From: Leptospira perolatii
Lineage (GTDB): Bacteria > Spirochaetota > Leptospiria > Leptospirales > Leptospiraceae
Length of the DNA stretch: 64,000 nucleotides
Assembly: GCF_002811875.1 (NCBI RefSeq)
Contig: NZ_NPDZ01000012.1
Coordinates: forward strand, 1 to 64,000
Reading direction: 5' to 3'
How positions within the stretch are numbered: position 1 is the stretch's first letter; each line of letters starts with the position of its first letter. The position numbers were made by a program, and so were the translations under genes. The notes beneath the pieces are model-generated. The model did not search any database. It worked only from the letters and a program-made list of their open reading frames with translations, and had not been told where the DNA came from. Below, in pieces: positions 53,085 through 63,378 of the stretch.

Positions 53085-54350
53085 CTATTTATCAGGATCG
53101 ATTCGATAAACTTTTCCGGATCCAAAGTCTGCCGCGTAAACGTTTCCTCGAGAATCTTTTCCGAAAGTAGAAACTAAGATTGGCCATTTGCCCAAGGTAA
53201 GAGCATCGACTTGTGCTTTGGATTCGCCTACTTTCGGTATGGCGATCGCCCAAATTCTTCCTGAAACGAAATCCGCAAAAATATAGTGTCCTTGTAGTTC
53301 AGGAATTCGATCATTCGTAATCACGTAACCGCCCGTAATCGAACTACCGTCTTCTCTACCATATTCGTAAATTGGATCCGTCAATCCTTTCGAATCGCAG
53401 TTATCTTTGGGTTCAAAACAATGAAGGCCTTCCATTTTATTCCACCCGTAGTTTTTGCCGGCCTCTACAACATCGATTTCTTCATACAGATCTTGACCTA
53501 CATCGGCTAGGATTAGCTTTCCGGCTGGATCAAAAGAATATCTCCAAGGATTTCGGAAACCGTAGGCAAAAGTTTCTGGGAGTTTTGTTGGATCTCCTAC
53601 AAAAGGATTATCCTTCGGAACGGAATATTGCTTTCCCGGATCCTTGGAATCCACACTGATTCTTAGCATCGAGCCTAGCATCGTTTTCGGGTTTTGCCCA
53701 TTTCCTTTTGGATCGCCTTTCCAACCTCCATCTCCCCAGCCAATATATAATTTTCCGTCCGGGCCAAAGGCAAGTTGACCACCGTTATGGTTGGAGTAGG
53801 GTTGCTCCAGCTCCATTATAATTCTCTCATTTATAATTTTTGCATGTTTAATGTCTTTATGATTTTCAACAATCCATTCGGAAACGATACTCATATCTTT
53901 TCCGTTTTTCTCGATTACATAATTGAAGTAGATTTTTGGATGGTTCGGAAAAGATGGATGCAAAGCGATTCCCAAAAATCCTTCTTCGGCATCGGTTTTT
54001 ACATTGGAAAGTTTTAATAGAGTGCCGGAGCTTCCGTTTTTAGGGTCCGACCATTTCAAGTCGCCAGTTTTCTCCGCCACAAGAAAAAGTTCCGATTCTG
54101 GTACGAACAATAAATCAGTAGGTTGGATTAACCCTTCGCCTACTGTCGTTAGTTTTATCTTGATTCTTTTTCTTTTCTCGTCTTTGAGGGTATAAATCGG
54201 ATTTAAACCCGATTCCTTTCCTTCCGCCTCGTATTTACCTGCGTCTCCTAACTTGGCAACGAGTATACGTCTGACATCTTCGCAGTTTGCAAATAGAGTG
54301 AGAACCGAGATTGAAAGGAACAACCTGAAAAAGAAAAAGGATTTAACCAT
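53085..54350 (-). CDS. PQQ-dependent glucose/sorbosone dehydrogenase-like lipoprotein
   Basis: 421 residues. The N-terminal signal ends in FANC, a lipobox. The body is a six-bladed beta-propeller of the soluble glucose dehydrogenase/aldose sugar dehydrogenase type: [71 protein letters not shown] and [12 protein letters not shown]. Related proteins (YliI) use PQQ; Leptospira may not make PQQ, so the cofactor is uncertain. The gene is 24 bp before the PaiB-like gene in the same direction. Confidence 0.88.
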   Translation of the reverse strand: MVKSFFFFRLFLSISVLTLFANCEDVRRILVAKLGDAGKYEAEGKESGLNPIYTLKDEKRKRIKIKLTTVGEGLIQPTDLLFVPESELFLVAEKTGDLKWSDPKNGSSGTLLKLSNVKTDAEEGFLGIALHPSFPNHPKIYFNYVIEKNGKDMSIVSEWIVENHKDIKHAKIINERIIMELEQPYSNHNGGQLAFGPDGKLYIGWGDGGWKGDPKGNGQNPKTMLGSMLRISVDSKDPGKQYSVPKDNPFVGDPTKLPETFAYGFRNPWRYSFDPAGKLILADVGQDLYEEIDVVEAGKNYGWNKMEGLHCFEPKDNCDSKGLTDPIYEYGREDGSSITGGYVITNDRIPELQGHYIFADFVSGRIWAIAIPKVGESKAQVDALTLGKWPILVSTFGKDSRGNVYAADFGSGKVYRIDPDK

Positions 54351-54411
54351 AAGATGGAATTCCTACACAGATTGGCAATATATCCAGCCTTTTTTAGATA
54401 TGCTCTCTATC

Positions 54412-55110
54412 TTACAAAAAGAGTTTAAAGTAGCTCAATCTTTGCTGGGATTGATTGTCTAAGAACAATTGCATATAGGGTTCAGAGCCTTCCGAATATA
54501 ACGAATCAATCATCATCGCGATCGAAGTAGGAGAAAAAAGTAATCCGAATCTTTCGAATTTTCGAGAACGATAGTCCACGTCCGTAGGTAAAATCTTCGC
54601 TTCGGCGCTTACATGATTTCCGTTGATTACAAGTTCTCCGGTAAAGGGATTTCTCGGTTTGTAGTGTGGTTCCTTTTGGTGCGTGAAGAGTCTTTTATTA
54701 CCGAAAAAGATCGCCATGCAGCTAGGCTTTTTATTTTTTTCTTCACCATTGGAAGTATAAAGCATGATGCCGAGTCGATCGTATATATAATAATAATCTG
54801 TTATTTTGATAGGGTAGATAGAAGGAGAATCTCCGTCTTCAAGCGGGAACTCCTCTATATAAGAATCGTATTGGTGTGTTTTGGTCCGGTCAAACTTTCC
54901 GAGTATTTGAGTGATGCTTTGGATATTTAGATCCATGATTTTTACTCCGTTTAGATGAACGGACTTTTCCTTTGTATCGATTTTTATAATCGTGGGTGTC
55001 TTAAGAATTTTATCTCGCCTATGCTTTTTCAGAGTCTGCGTTTTAGGGAGCAACTCATTCGGAAGAGCGATGCCGAGGAGTAGAATACAAGCGAGAAAAT
55101 TGCGAGCCAT
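54412..55110 (-). CDS. Hypothetical exported protein
   Basis: 232 residues with a clear signal peptide (1-~20, NFLACILLLGIALP). The mature part has IKIDTKEKSVHLNGVKIMDLNIQSITQILGKFDR, a pattern shared by uncharacterised proteins in several bacteria, then a beta-rich region with YYYIYDRLGIMLYT. No catalytic motif is visible. ATG 55110 is chosen because the signal peptide begins there; an upstream in-frame TTG would read through a GC-rich hairpin. No Shine-Dalgarno site is seen. Confidence 0.68.
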   Translation of the reverse strand: MARNFLACILLLGIALPNELLPKTQTLKKHRRDKILKTPTIIKIDTKEKSVHLNGVKIMDLNIQSITQILGKFDRTKTHQYDSYIEEFPLEDGDSPSIYPIKITDYYYIYDRLGIMLYTSNGEEKNKKPSCMAIFFGNKRLFTHQKEPHYKPRNPFTGELVINGNHVSAEAKILPTDVDYRSRKFERFGLLFSPTSIAMMIDSLYSEGSEPYMQLFLDNQSQQRLSYFKLFL

Positions 55111-55128
55111 GTGCGGTACTTGGAAAGT

Positions 55129-55149
55129 CCCCACCCACACTGGGCGGGG
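55129..55149. other. GC-rich hairpin in leader of 54412-55110 gene
   Basis: CCCC-A-CCC (55129-55136) and GGG-C-GGGG (55142-55149) form a strong GC stem with a 5-nt loop and one A/C mismatch, 19 bp upstream of the minus-strand start codon. Local GC is far above the surroundings. It may be a dispersed repeat or a translation-control stem; its role is unknown. Confidence 0.45.
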
Positions 55150-55251
55150 GCCGGTGCGGTGGTACTGCAAACCGAACCGCCGTTTCAGATCAAAAAGCTG
55201 ATATCAGAAAGTGCTCTAGTTTTCAACTGAAATTCGTTTTGTGAGATTTTT

Positions 55252-55265
55252 GTAGGAGTTCCTAC
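55252..55265. repeat. Short palindrome GTAGGA-GT-TCCTAC (dispersed repeat type)
   Basis: Perfect 6-bp arms around a 2-bp centre, 88 bp downstream of the tRNA pair. From memory, palindromes of the GTAGGAxxTCCTAC kind occur in many copies between genes in Leptospira. I see only one copy in this window, so repeat status is not shown here. Confidence 0.4.
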
Positions 55266-55352
55266 GAAATAGGCTCTTAACAAATGGAAGGAATGGCTTC
55301 TGTTGAGAAAAAAGAAACCTTTAGGTTGGAAAGAGGGAATGGAAGAAAAAAT

Positions 55353-55425
<73 letters not shown>

Positions 55426-55431
55426 ATTCCC

Positions 55432-55505
<74 letters not shown>

Positions 55506-55585
55506 GGTAAGAGACATGATTTTGCTGAACCAATCGTTGGCAAGGGATTTTTTAAATTGGGCACTTCGTTTTTCGAATTCAAGTT

Positions 55586-56791
55586 TTAAGTAGGAGCAAC
55601 TGGAGGAGCTTTCGGCTTCGCATTTCCTAAGACCGTGTTCCAGATTTTAGAATCTCGTATCATCAAGTGATAAACTGAAAAAGTTAAAAAGTAGGTCAGA
55701 AATAGATGGAGTAGGAACTTTCCGGAAATCTGCCAATCGGACTGAACAATCATATAGCCGACTGAAAGAGAAATAGGGTGGTGCAGTAAATAAACCGGAA
55801 GACTCGATTCTCTCAGATAAATAGTAAAATCGTTCTTCTTGTAAAAGTTGGACTGGAATAATCGTACGAAAAAGGAAATCCAAAGCCATCCGCCCAAACA
55901 TTTTAAGAAAAGATGAAGGATTCTTCTCCAGGCTCCTGTATATCCGAAGTAGGACCAAAAGGGATCGATTCTGCTGATCCAAAAAAAAGCTCCGAATACT
56001 AGTATCGCACAGAATCCAAGTAAAGCCAATTCAAAGATATTTGTATTACCTTTTAGGAATATATTTTCTTTCTGAATGAAAAATGCACCTGCAGTAAAAA
56101 AGCTTAGGTCGTAAATGAATTGCACTGGCTCGATCGTTAGGAAGTGATCATCTTTTAGGAAAAAGTAATTTACTAGGCAAGTCCAAAATGTGCTCCAAAT
56201 GCTTAGTATCAAGAGTGCTTCCCATCTTTTTCTGGACAGAGCAGAAATATCCGAAGATCCGTATCGTCTCTCTGGTAAAATCAAGGATCCGAATTTAACA
56301 ATGGTCGGTCTCACACCCACGTACAAAAAAGTATATAGCACGAGATAGAGTAAGAACCATAAATGAGAAGGCCTTATGTTACCGGCAAGAAATTCGTACC
56401 AAAAGAATTCTAGATAAGATCCTGTGTACCCATTCTGTATAGCTGGAATATAATATTGCATGGGGGCGAATAATAATACTCCACTAAATAAAGGGATAAT
56501 GATTCTAAATCCCCGAAGCCTTAAAAAGTCCTGAAATCCTTTAGATCTAAAAGTCCTTTCGCTAAAGTATCCCGAAAGAAAGAAAAATAATGGCATACGG
56601 AAAAGGTGAACCCATTCGCCAAATACATCAAAGCCCACCGATCGATCGTCGTTTCTGAGCGGATACTTTAGCTCTGCTGCATATACGATCGCTACATGAA
56701 AAGCTAAACCAAGTAACAGAGCGAAGGATCGGAGATTGTCTAAATAATCCAACCGTTCCGAGCTGCGGTAGGTGGAAGAGATACCAACCAA
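55586..56791 (-). CDS. Acyltransferase family 3 membrane protein (OpgC/MdoC-like)
   Basis: 401 residues with about ten transmembrane helices. The family start DYLDNLRSFALLLGLAFHVAIVY (catalytic-type His after RSFA) and FRMPLFFFLSGYFSERTF mark acyltransferase-3 proteins, here close to the OpgC group that adds succinyl or acyl groups to envelope glycans. The most plausible start is uncertain: TTG 56791 has no ribosome site, and TTG 56752 lies directly before the conserved DYLDNLR. It follows the cyclic-nucleotide-binding gene by 3 bp. Confidence 0.85.
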   Translation of the reverse strand: MVGISSTYRSSERLDYLDNLRSFALLLGLAFHVAIVYAAELKYPLRNDDRSVGFDVFGEWVHLFRMPLFFFLSGYFSERTFRSKGFQDFLRLRGFRIIIPLFSGVLLFAPMQYYIPAIQNGYTGSYLEFFWYEFLAGNIRPSHLWFLLYLVLYTFLYVGVRPTIVKFGSLILPERRYGSSDISALSRKRWEALLILSIWSTFWTCLVNYFFLKDDHFLTIEPVQFIYDLSFFTAGAFFIQKENIFLKGNTNIFELALLGFCAILVFGAFFWISRIDPFWSYFGYTGAWRRILHLFLKCLGGWLWISFFVRLFQSNFYKKNDFTIYLRESSLPVYLLHHPISLSVGYMIVQSDWQISGKFLLHLFLTYFLTFSVYHLMIRDSKIWNTVLGNAKPKAPPVAPT

Positions 56792-56794
56792 AGG

Positions 56795-57427
56795 CTAAAT
56801 ATCCACCGTATATTTGAAGAGGGTTTCTCGGATTAAAATACTGCTTGGATCATTTTTGGGTTGTTCAACCAACTTATCCCGAACCAGTAAATTGATAGAA
56901 GACACTAGATCGTGGTGTTCCAAACCAACTCTTAAGATTGCCCATTTGATAAACGAAGCCAGGTGAATCTTATAAACTCCGTCTTCTTTTTCCCCTCTCG
57001 TTTGAGAAAATGTGATAAGAGCAGATGTAACCAAGTTCTTTCTGTCTGCTCGCAATAAACTCGCTATAGTTTGATTTGTTTCTCTCAACCTAGAAGAGAG
57101 CATTTTTACCATTTTTAAAGAAAAGGATGGGTTAGTTTGAATTAGAGAGTAAAAGACAGGTTCGGTAATCGCGAATAATAAGACGTCTGTTCTTGCAATC
57201 GCTCTGGCGCTTCTAGGCTTTTTGTCTACCAGAGCCATTTCTCCGAACATATCACCTTCTTTAAGTTCGATTAATAATTTGAAGGCTTCTTTTACTTTCT
57301 TATGAATTCCTACTTTGCCGGAAAGAATCAGATACATTTGATCTGCTGGCTCATTCTCATCGAAAATAATCATGGATTCCTGAAAACGAATCCCGTGTTT
57401 TTGAACCATTTCTTCCGAAATTTTCAT
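56795..57427 (-). CDS. Cyclic-nucleotide-binding (Crp-like) protein
   Basis: 210 residues. Residues ~15-120 are a cNMP-binding domain with [41 protein letters not shown] (phosphate-binding cassette, Arg present) and [13 protein letters not shown]-terminal ~70-residue region reads [27 protein letters not shown] and may be a divergent winged helix rather than a classical Crp HTH. It is 3 bp upstream of the acyltransferase, so the two are co-transcribed. cAMP or cGMP from receptor cyclases may be the signal. Confidence 0.88.
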   Translation of the reverse strand: MKISEEMVQKHGIRFQESMIIFDENEPADQMYLILSGKVGIHKKVKEAFKLLIELKEGDMFGEMALVDKKPRSARAIARTDVLLFAITEPVFYSLIQTNPSFSLKMVKMLSSRLRETNQTIASLLRADRKNLVTSALITFSQTRGEKEDGVYKIHLASFIKWAILRVGLEHHDLVSSINLLVRDKLVEQPKNDPSSILIRETLFKYTVDI

Positions 57428-57605
57428 CGTCTTAGGAAAGATTAATACCTTGATAACCTGGATTGTAGGTTATTCGGGATTGGATTTAGGCCGCAATCAA
57501 TAAATGGTTCGTAAAGGAGCGATTTCAGGACTCTTCTTTAAATTTCCGTTGACTCAGGTCCCGTTGAAGTTAGCATCTTCTCCGTTCTTTGAGATGGAGT
57601 AAATC

Positions 57606-58697
57606 GTGAATCAAAAAAGAGTTCTTCTTTTAACAATTACGATTCTTCTCTCCGCGATTATAGTCATCGCGATCCGACCAGTTTCTATCGATCCAGTTGC
57701 ATACTTCCCTCCCGAAGCTCCGGAATTAATCGGCCCTTATCTGAAGAACTCTAGTCTAAACTCTGCGGAGCTGATCGCTCTAGGTAAAATTCACGGACCG
57801 GAAGATATAGAAATTGATGAGCACGGTAATCTATACTCTGCGAGCTCCGACGGAAAAATTTATAAGATTTCCCAAGATGGAGAAATGATCGCTCATGCTT
57901 TGACCGGAGGAAGACCGCTTGGTTTAAAATACCAGCCTGACGGAACACTGTTCGTGGCCGATGGCATCAAAGGACTTTTGAAGGTTTCGAGAAAAGGTGG
58001 GGTAGAAATACTATCTACTGCTCCAGAAGGTGGAGAGCCTTTTTTATTTGTAAACGATCTGGACGTATCCTCTGATGGAACGGTTTATTTTTCGGATGCG
58101 AGTAGTAAGTTTCGCTCTGAAGAATATCTCTACGATTTGATGGAAGGAGTTCCTCACGGAAGATTGATGAAGTACGATCCGAGAGAAAAGCGAAGTACTG
58201 TTTTAGTGAAGGACTTGTTCTTTGCGAACGGGGTTGCGCTTTCTGCAAACGAGGATTTCCTACTTGTGAATGAAACTTACAAGTATAGAATTCATAGATA
58301 TTGGCTAAAGGGACCGAAGGCCGGCACTAGCGAGGTCTGGGTAGAAAACCTTCCGGGTTTTCCGGATAATATTTCTTCGGATCGAAAAGGGCATTTTTAT
58401 TTGGCCTTATTTACCGTGCGAGATTCCTTCTTAGACAAGTTTCTTCATCCGAGACCTTGGGCGAAATTGTTAATCGCCAAATTACCTAAGTTTCTTTGGC
58501 CAAAACCGGAACCTTACGGATTCGCAGCGCTTTTTGACGAGGAAGGTCATTGCTTGGTTAGCTTTCAAGAGCCCACGGGGGAACATTTGAAAGAAATAAC
58601 GTCTGTTAAACGAAACGGGAATTTTATTTACTTGGGAAGTTTGCATAACGATCGAATCGGAAAGTTCTTACTTCCTGAATCGTTTCGAGAAAAATGA
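57606..58697 (+). CDS. SMP-30/strictosidine-synthase-like beta-propeller, membrane anchored
   Basis: 363 residues. One N-terminal transmembrane segment (about 6-24), then a six-bladed propeller of the APMAP/strictosidine synthase-like type: [58 protein letters not shown], and [18 protein letters not shown]. Relatives hydrolyse lactones or esters; the activity here is unknown. GTG 57606 has GGAG upstream. It begins a plus-strand run of six genes. Confidence 0.85.
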   Translation: MNQKRVLLLTITILLSAIIVIAIRPVSIDPVAYFPPEAPELIGPYLKNSSLNSAELIALGKIHGPEDIEIDEHGNLYSASSDGKIYKISQDGEMIAHALTGGRPLGLKYQPDGTLFVADGIKGLLKVSRKGGVEILSTAPEGGEPFLFVNDLDVSSDGTVYFSDASSKFRSEEYLYDLMEGVPHGRLMKYDPREKRSTVLVKDLFFANGVALSANEDFLLVNETYKYRIHRYWLKGPKAGTSEVWVENLPGFPDNISSDRKGHFYLALFTVRDSFLDKFLHPRPWAKLLIAKLPKFLWPKPEPYGFAALFDEEGHCLVSFQEPTGEHLKEITSVKRNGNFIYLGSLHNDRIGKFLLPESFREK

Positions 58698-58719
58698 ATA
58701 TAAGGAAAGTATTAATAGG

Positions 58720-59895
58720 ATGGATTTAACAATTCCGAAAGAAGTGGAGTTAGTTCGCGAAAAAGCTAGAAGCTTTGTTGAGGAGGTAGCAATTCCGGCG
58801 GAGGATCATTACGATTATGATCACGGAAGAATGCCCGAAGCCATCGTAGAAAAACTGAGGGAAGAAGCCAGAAAGCGTGGATTGTGGACAGCACACCTTC
58901 CCAAATCGGAAGGCGGCTTAGGTTTGGATTTGGTTGGGACTGCCTTGGTTTTTAGCGAGCTCGGAAGATCTCCGATCGCGCCTCATTTATGTAATTGTGA
59001 TGCTCCTGACGAGGGAAATATGCATTTATTGCATTTGGCTGCAAACGAGGAGCAAAAGAAAAAGTACTATCACCCTTTAGTACAAGGAAAGATTCGTTCT
59101 GCTTTTGCGATGACCGAGCCTCCACCAGGTGCAGGTTCGGATCCTGCTACGTTAACTACAAATGCGGAGAAAGACGGAGATCATTATGTGATCAACGGAC
59201 AGAAGTGGTACTGCACAGGCGCTAACGGCGCTGCCTTTTTGATTGTTATGGCAAAGGTCAACGGTAGTTTTCGAAAGACCACAATGTTTCTAGTTCCTAC
59301 GGACGCTCCCGGTTACACGATGGTTCAGGAAATCGGAGTCCTGGGTTCTCATGGTCCCGGCGGACATTGCGAATTGAAGTTTGAAAACGTAAGAGTCCAT
59401 GAATCTCAGATTCTAGGAAGGGTAGCGGAAGGATTCAGGCTCTCTCAGGAAAGATTAGGACCTGCTCGCTTAACACATTGTATGCGGTGGATCGGATTGT
59501 CACGAAGATGCATGGAAATCGCAAGAGACTACGCATTGAAAAGGGAATTGTTCGGCGGAAAATTGTCGGAGCAGCAAGGCATACAGTGGATGTTTGCGGA
59601 GTCGGCTCTCGAAATAGAATCAGGTTTTTTACTTACGTTAAAAGCCGCAGATATTCTGAGAAAAGGTGGAGATGCTAGGCAAGCGATTTCCCTGGCCAAG
59701 TGGCAAGTGAGCGAAACATTGAACAAATGTGTAGATCGTGCAATTCAGATCTGTGGCTCGCACGGATATAGTCGTTATCTGAAGCTCGAGCTATTCTATA
59801 GAGACGCAAGAGCTGCGAGAATCGCGGATGGACCGACTGAAACCCATAAGATGGTGATCGGTAGAAATCTGATGTCAGGAAAGGAAGGATTCTAG
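58720..59895 (+). CDS. Acyl-CoA dehydrogenase family protein
   Basis: 391 residues, full-length acyl-CoA dehydrogenase. It has [14 protein letters not shown] (FAD/substrate loop), [52 protein letters not shown] and the terminal [25 protein letters not shown]. The set, followed by an aminoglycoside-phosphotransferase-like protein and DUF6285, matches the ACAD10/ACAD11-type unit that handles hydroxylated acyl-CoAs (4-hydroxy acids). It is 23 bp after the propeller gene. Confidence 0.93.
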   Translation: MDLTIPKEVELVREKARSFVEEVAIPAEDHYDYDHGRMPEAIVEKLREEARKRGLWTAHLPKSEGGLGLDLVGTALVFSELGRSPIAPHLCNCDAPDEGNMHLLHLAANEEQKKKYYHPLVQGKIRSAFAMTEPPPGAGSDPATLTTNAEKDGDHYVINGQKWYCTGANGAAFLIVMAKVNGSFRKTTMFLVPTDAPGYTMVQEIGVLGSHGPGGHCELKFENVRVHESQILGRVAEGFRLSQERLGPARLTHCMRWIGLSRRCMEIARDYALKRELFGGKLSEQQGIQWMFAESALEIESGFLLTLKAADILRKGGDARQAISLAKWQVSETLNKCVDRAIQICGSHGYSRYLKLELFYRDARAARIADGPTETHKMVIGRNLMSGKEGF

Positions 59896-59906
59896 ATTAA
59901 AAAAAT

Positions 59907-60950
59907 ATGAAAGACTCCGAATTAAAAGAAAGACTAGAGTCCTATTTGGGAGGCCGATTAGAAGGTGCAGTAGAAATTTCTAATATGGTTTCGCTATCGG
60001 GTGGGGCCTGCCAAGAAAATTTTTCTGCAGATATTTTGGTGAACGGCGGACCGAACAAAGGAAAGTACGAAACGGTTTATCGGACGGACAAGGGAGCGTC
60101 ACTCTTGGCTTCTCTTTCTCGGATCGATGAGTTTAAAGTCTGCAAAATGGCCTTCGAAGCCGGAGTAAAGACACCGGAGCCGTTTTGGTTAGAAACCAAT
60201 CTCTCTGTAACTGGAAATCCTTTTTATTTTATGCGAAGGATTCAAGGAAAAGCGCAGGGAAGATTTATTGTAAAAGACGCAAGCCTGAACAAGATCCGAA
60301 GTAAGTTTGCATCGGAGCTCGCAGAGAATTTAGCGAAATTGCATTCTGTAACTCCTGGGAAATGTAAGGATGATGAACTGAAAAAGACTTTGTCCTTAGG
60401 TCACGATTTGAATGATCCTGTGGTCGCAAAAGGTTCCGTACAATCTTTAAGGAACCAATTGGATGGAATGTCCGAACCCCATCCAGCAATGGAAATGATT
60501 CTGAATTGGCTGGAACAAAACCCTCCTAAGAGCGATGCTATCGTTCTTATACATGGAGATTTTAGAACCGGAAATTTCATGGTTACCCCTGAGGGGTTAC
60601 AAGGAATTGTAGACTGGGAATTTGCGCACTGGGGGGATAGACACGAAGATCTAACCTGGCTTTGCATGCGGGAGTGGAGATTCGGAAAATTGAATAAGGA
60701 AGCGGGCGGATTTGCAGACCGCTCAGAATTCTATGAGATGTACGAAAAGTATTCCAACGTCAAGGTTGATCCGAAAAAAGTGCTTTATTGGGAAGTTATG
60801 GGCAATCTGCGTTGGGCCATGGGTTGTATCGGACAAGCCGAACGGCATCTATCAGGAAAAGATAAAGGAATTGAACTGGCTGCAATCGGCCGGAGAGCCT
60901 GCGAGATGGAATACGAAGCCATGAGACTGATTGAAGAATCCTTAAAGTAG
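59907..60950 (+). CDS. Phosphotransferase family protein (aminoglycoside phosphotransferase-like, ACAD10/11-type kinase)
   Basis: 347 residues with the APH fold: VLIHGDFRTGNFMVTPEG (catalytic HGDxxxxN) and IVDWEFAHWGDRHEDLTWLC (DWE metal site). The gene is 11 bp after the acyl-CoA dehydrogenase. In ACAD10/11 proteins a kinase domain of this type phosphorylates 4-hydroxyacyl-CoA, and the dehydrogenase partner then acts on it; here the two are separate genes. The substrate assignment is by analogy. Confidence 0.87.
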   Translation: MKDSELKERLESYLGGRLEGAVEISNMVSLSGGACQENFSADILVNGGPNKGKYETVYRTDKGASLLASLSRIDEFKVCKMAFEAGVKTPEPFWLETNLSVTGNPFYFMRRIQGKAQGRFIVKDASLNKIRSKFASELAENLAKLHSVTPGKCKDDELKKTLSLGHDLNDPVVAKGSVQSLRNQLDGMSEPHPAMEMILNWLEQNPPKSDAIVLIHGDFRTGNFMVTPEGLQGIVDWEFAHWGDRHEDLTWLCMREWRFGKLNKEAGGFADRSEFYEMYEKYSNVKVDPKKVLYWEVMGNLRWAMGCIGQAERHLSGKDKGIELAAIGRRACEMEYEAMRLIEESLK

Positions 60951-60962
60951 CGGAAAATAAAG

Positions 60963-61358
60963 ATGCAAGACAAACCTACTTCGACTGAATTACTAGAAGC
61001 AATTCAAGATTTCTTAATGAAAGAAGTATTGCCCTCTTTTCGAGAAAATGATTTATTATCGTACAAAACTCTTGTCAGCTGGAATATGTTAGGCGTTGTT
61101 TCTCGGGAAATCAGAAACGGTGAAGAGTTGCTCGATCGTGAATTATCTCGGTTGTCCAAAATCCTCCAAAAGGAGCTGAAAGGAGTCGGCACTTTGGAAG
61201 AAAAGAAAAAGCTCGCCGAATCTTGGAATGCGGAGTTAACCAGTAAGATTCAACGCGAGAAATCTACTGTCAATGATCGAGCTCTCTGGGAGCACGTGAA
61301 AGAATCCGTGAAGGAGAAAATCGAGGTCACTAACCCTCGATTTACAACGGAAGCATAA
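60963..61358 (+). CDS. DUF6285 protein
   Basis: 131 residues, mostly helical. It begins with PTSTELLEAIQDFLMKEVLPSF and has VSWNMLGVVSREI, the DUF6285 pattern, found next to acyl-CoA dehydrogenase and phosphotransferase genes in many bacteria. It starts 12 bp after the kinase stop. Its biochemical role is unknown, probably accessory to the kinase/dehydrogenase pair. Confidence 0.82.
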   Translation: MQDKPTSTELLEAIQDFLMKEVLPSFRENDLLSYKTLVSWNMLGVVSREIRNGEELLDRELSRLSKILQKELKGVGTLEEKKKLAESWNAELTSKIQREKSTVNDRALWEHVKESVKEKIEVTNPRFTTEA

Positions 61359-61364
61359 TACTTC

Positions 61365-62099
61365 ATGTCGGTATTATATTTAGTCCGCCACGGTCAGGCG
61401 AACTCAAGAGGAGAAGTATACGATCTGCTTTCCCCTTTAGGAAAAGAACAATCCTTTCAACTAGGAAGCTATAGTGCTCGTAACAACGAGGTGCCTGATA
61501 GAATCATCACTGGAACGATGCGCAGACATATAGAGACAGGCCAGTTCTTTATGGAAGGCGTTAAATCCGTATTAGGCGAGCAGGAGAAATTTGCCAAAAG
61601 TTCTTTCATTGTCCAAGATTCTAGACTCAATGAATTCTCACCTGAACTTTGGAGCTCGTACGCAAAACTAATATCTTCTCGCAGTCATTCTTTTTCTAAA
61701 ACGTTGTCACAGTTTCAAAGAGTTAGGGAAGCCGGCGGAATCCGATCTGCGGCTCTGTTCTTTAAGCTCACCGAAGAGATACTTAGTTTCTGGAAAGAGG
61801 GGAAAGAAGTTCCTTCCGGAGTCGAGTCTTTTGTAGAATTTCAAGATAGAGTGATGAATGCGCGCGTGGAGTGGTTTTCTCCTTCTGTTACTGAGCGCAA
61901 TTTTATCTTTACTTCCGGAACTCCAATCTCCTTACTACTGCATAAAATATTGGGACAAAACTCTAGTCAGTTCACCTGGATGCCATGGATATGGAATACT
62001 TCTTTGTCCATATTTCGCTGGATACGAGGAGAATATTTACCGGTAAGCATTAATGGGGTTCCTCATTTGCTTGCAAAAGAACAGAGAACTCTGTTCTAA
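61365..62099 (+). CDS. Histidine phosphatase family protein
   Basis: 244 residues. The phosphohistidine motif LVRHGQANSRG is at the N terminus, and the second-site motif is EFSPELWSSY (Glu). A later FTSGTPISLLLHKI segment takes the usual C-terminal His position, but the His is a Thr/Pro variant that I cannot confirm. The ATG is 6 bp after the previous stop. It may remove a phosphate made by the neighbouring kinase, or be a housekeeping phosphoglycerate-mutase relative. Confidence 0.8.
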   Translation: MSVLYLVRHGQANSRGEVYDLLSPLGKEQSFQLGSYSARNNEVPDRIITGTMRRHIETGQFFMEGVKSVLGEQEKFAKSSFIVQDSRLNEFSPELWSSYAKLISSRSHSFSKTLSQFQRVREAGGIRSAALFFKLTEEILSFWKEGKEVPSGVESFVEFQDRVMNARVEWFSPSVTERNFIFTSGTPISLLLHKILGQNSSQFTWMPWIWNTSLSIFRWIRGEYLPVSINGVPHLLAKEQRTLF

Positions 62100-62173
62100 T
62101 ATTAGTAATTTGGAAATTGAATGATTACAGGTGTCTCTTTAGGCTAAATAATCTTCGGAGTTCGGATGAAATT

Positions 62174-62623
62174 ATGTTAATCGGTTATTTGCTTTCAACG
62201 ATCCATACTTTTGCTTTAGCATTGGGTTTTTCCTCTCTTTGGGCGCGCTCCAGAATTCTTTCTAGGGCGCCCATAGAAGGCGAAAAGATTTTGGATTCGG
62301 CCTTGTTGGCAGATAATCTCTGGGGTCTGTCCGCGATTCTTTGGATTGGAACTGGTATCCCAAGGGCATTTTTAGGATTCGAAAAAGGTACGGATTTTTA
62401 TCTGAGCAACCCGTACTTCCTCGGAAAGATGTTATTGCTTGGCGCGATACTTATTTTGGAACTCTGGCCGATGGGAACTCTTGTGCATTGGAGACTCATG
62501 AAGGCCAAAGGGAAAGGGCTGGACATGAGTCTCGCAATATCATTCGCAAGAATCGGCTACATACAAATGGCACTGTTGATCGGTATGGTCTGTCTTGCGA
62601 CCGCAGTCACACGATTAATGTAG
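62174..62623 (+). CDS. DUF2214 membrane protein
   Basis: 149 residues with four hydrophobic helices (roughly 3-20, 50-67, 75-95, 120-145). [27 protein letters not shown] and [21 protein letters not shown] are typical of DUF2214. ATG 62174 is preferred over an in-frame ATG at 62117 because the family begins at the helix. The 3' end overlaps the convergent GST gene by 17 bp. Function is unknown. Confidence 0.82.
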   Translation: MLIGYLLSTIHTFALALGFSSLWARSRILSRAPIEGEKILDSALLADNLWGLSAILWIGTGIPRAFLGFEKGTDFYLSNPYFLGKMLLLGAILILELWPMGTLVHWRLMKAKGKGLDMSLAISFARIGYIQMALLIGMVCLATAVTRLM

Positions 62624-63281
62624 CTTGAGCACGCTTTCTGATTTCTGTTTCATTGGCTGCATAATCTACCTTTGCAGGAACTGCGTTGCCGCGAACGAAT
62701 CCTGGTCTTTGGGCGAGCTTGTCCACCCATGCTTGCAATTTCGGAAAATCTTCTAAAGAGACTTCTATCCATTTGTGATGCGAAACCCAAGGCCAAGTAG
62801 CTATATCAGCAATACTTAATTCGTTTCCACCGATATATTCCGATTCACCTAAGCGTCTTTCGAGTACGCTATAGAGTCGTCTTGTTTCCTTTTGGTATCT
62901 TTCGATCGCATAAGGAATTTTTTCAGGAGCATATTTTAGAAAGACTCCGGCTTGGCCTTGCATCGGACCGACTCCTGACATTTGAAACATCAGCCATTGC
63001 ATTACGATAGAACGTTCCTTTGGATCTTTCGGAAGGAACTTGCCTGTCTTTTCTGCAAGATAGAGTAAAATTGCACCGGACTCGAATACCGGAAAGTCTC
63101 CGTTGTCAGAGTCTACGATTGCGGGAATTCTTCCGTTTGGATTTATCTTGAGAAAAGATTCTTCCTTTTGTTCCAGTTTATCCAAGCGAATAGGATGAAC
63201 CGTATAAGGAATCCCGAGCTCCTCTAGCATGATAGAAACTTTGCGTCCGTTTGGAGTAGCAGCCGTATATAAATGGATCAA
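62607..63281 (-). CDS. Glutathione S-transferase (Nu/YghU-like)
   Basis: 224 residues. The thioredoxin-like N-terminal domain has [23 protein letters not shown] (catalytic Thr/Asn-type start), [11 protein letters not shown] and [17 protein letters not shown] (glutathione-binding ESxAI). The C-terminal helical domain has [17 protein letters not shown] and [18 protein letters not shown]. Such enzymes act as disulfide-bond oxidoreductases or peroxidases with glutathione. It is convergent with the DUF2214 gene. Confidence 0.93.
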   Translation of the reverse strand: MIHLYTAATPNGRKVSIMLEELGIPYTVHPIRLDKLEQKEESFLKINPNGRIPAIVDSDNGDFPVFESGAILLYLAEKTGKFLPKDPKERSIVMQWLMFQMSGVGPMQGQAGVFLKYAPEKIPYAIERYQKETRRLYSVLERRLGESEYIGGNELSIADIATWPWVSHHKWIEVSLEDFPKLQAWVDKLAQRPGFVRGNAVPAKVDYAANETEIRKRAQATLIV

Positions 63282-63378
63282 CCTGATCCTCCTTTTTTGA
63301 TAGTTTAGACATAAACCATCTCAAAAGGGGAATGAAAATGGTTTTTTTTAGGAAAAAAACGTAAGCAAAGGAAAGTTT

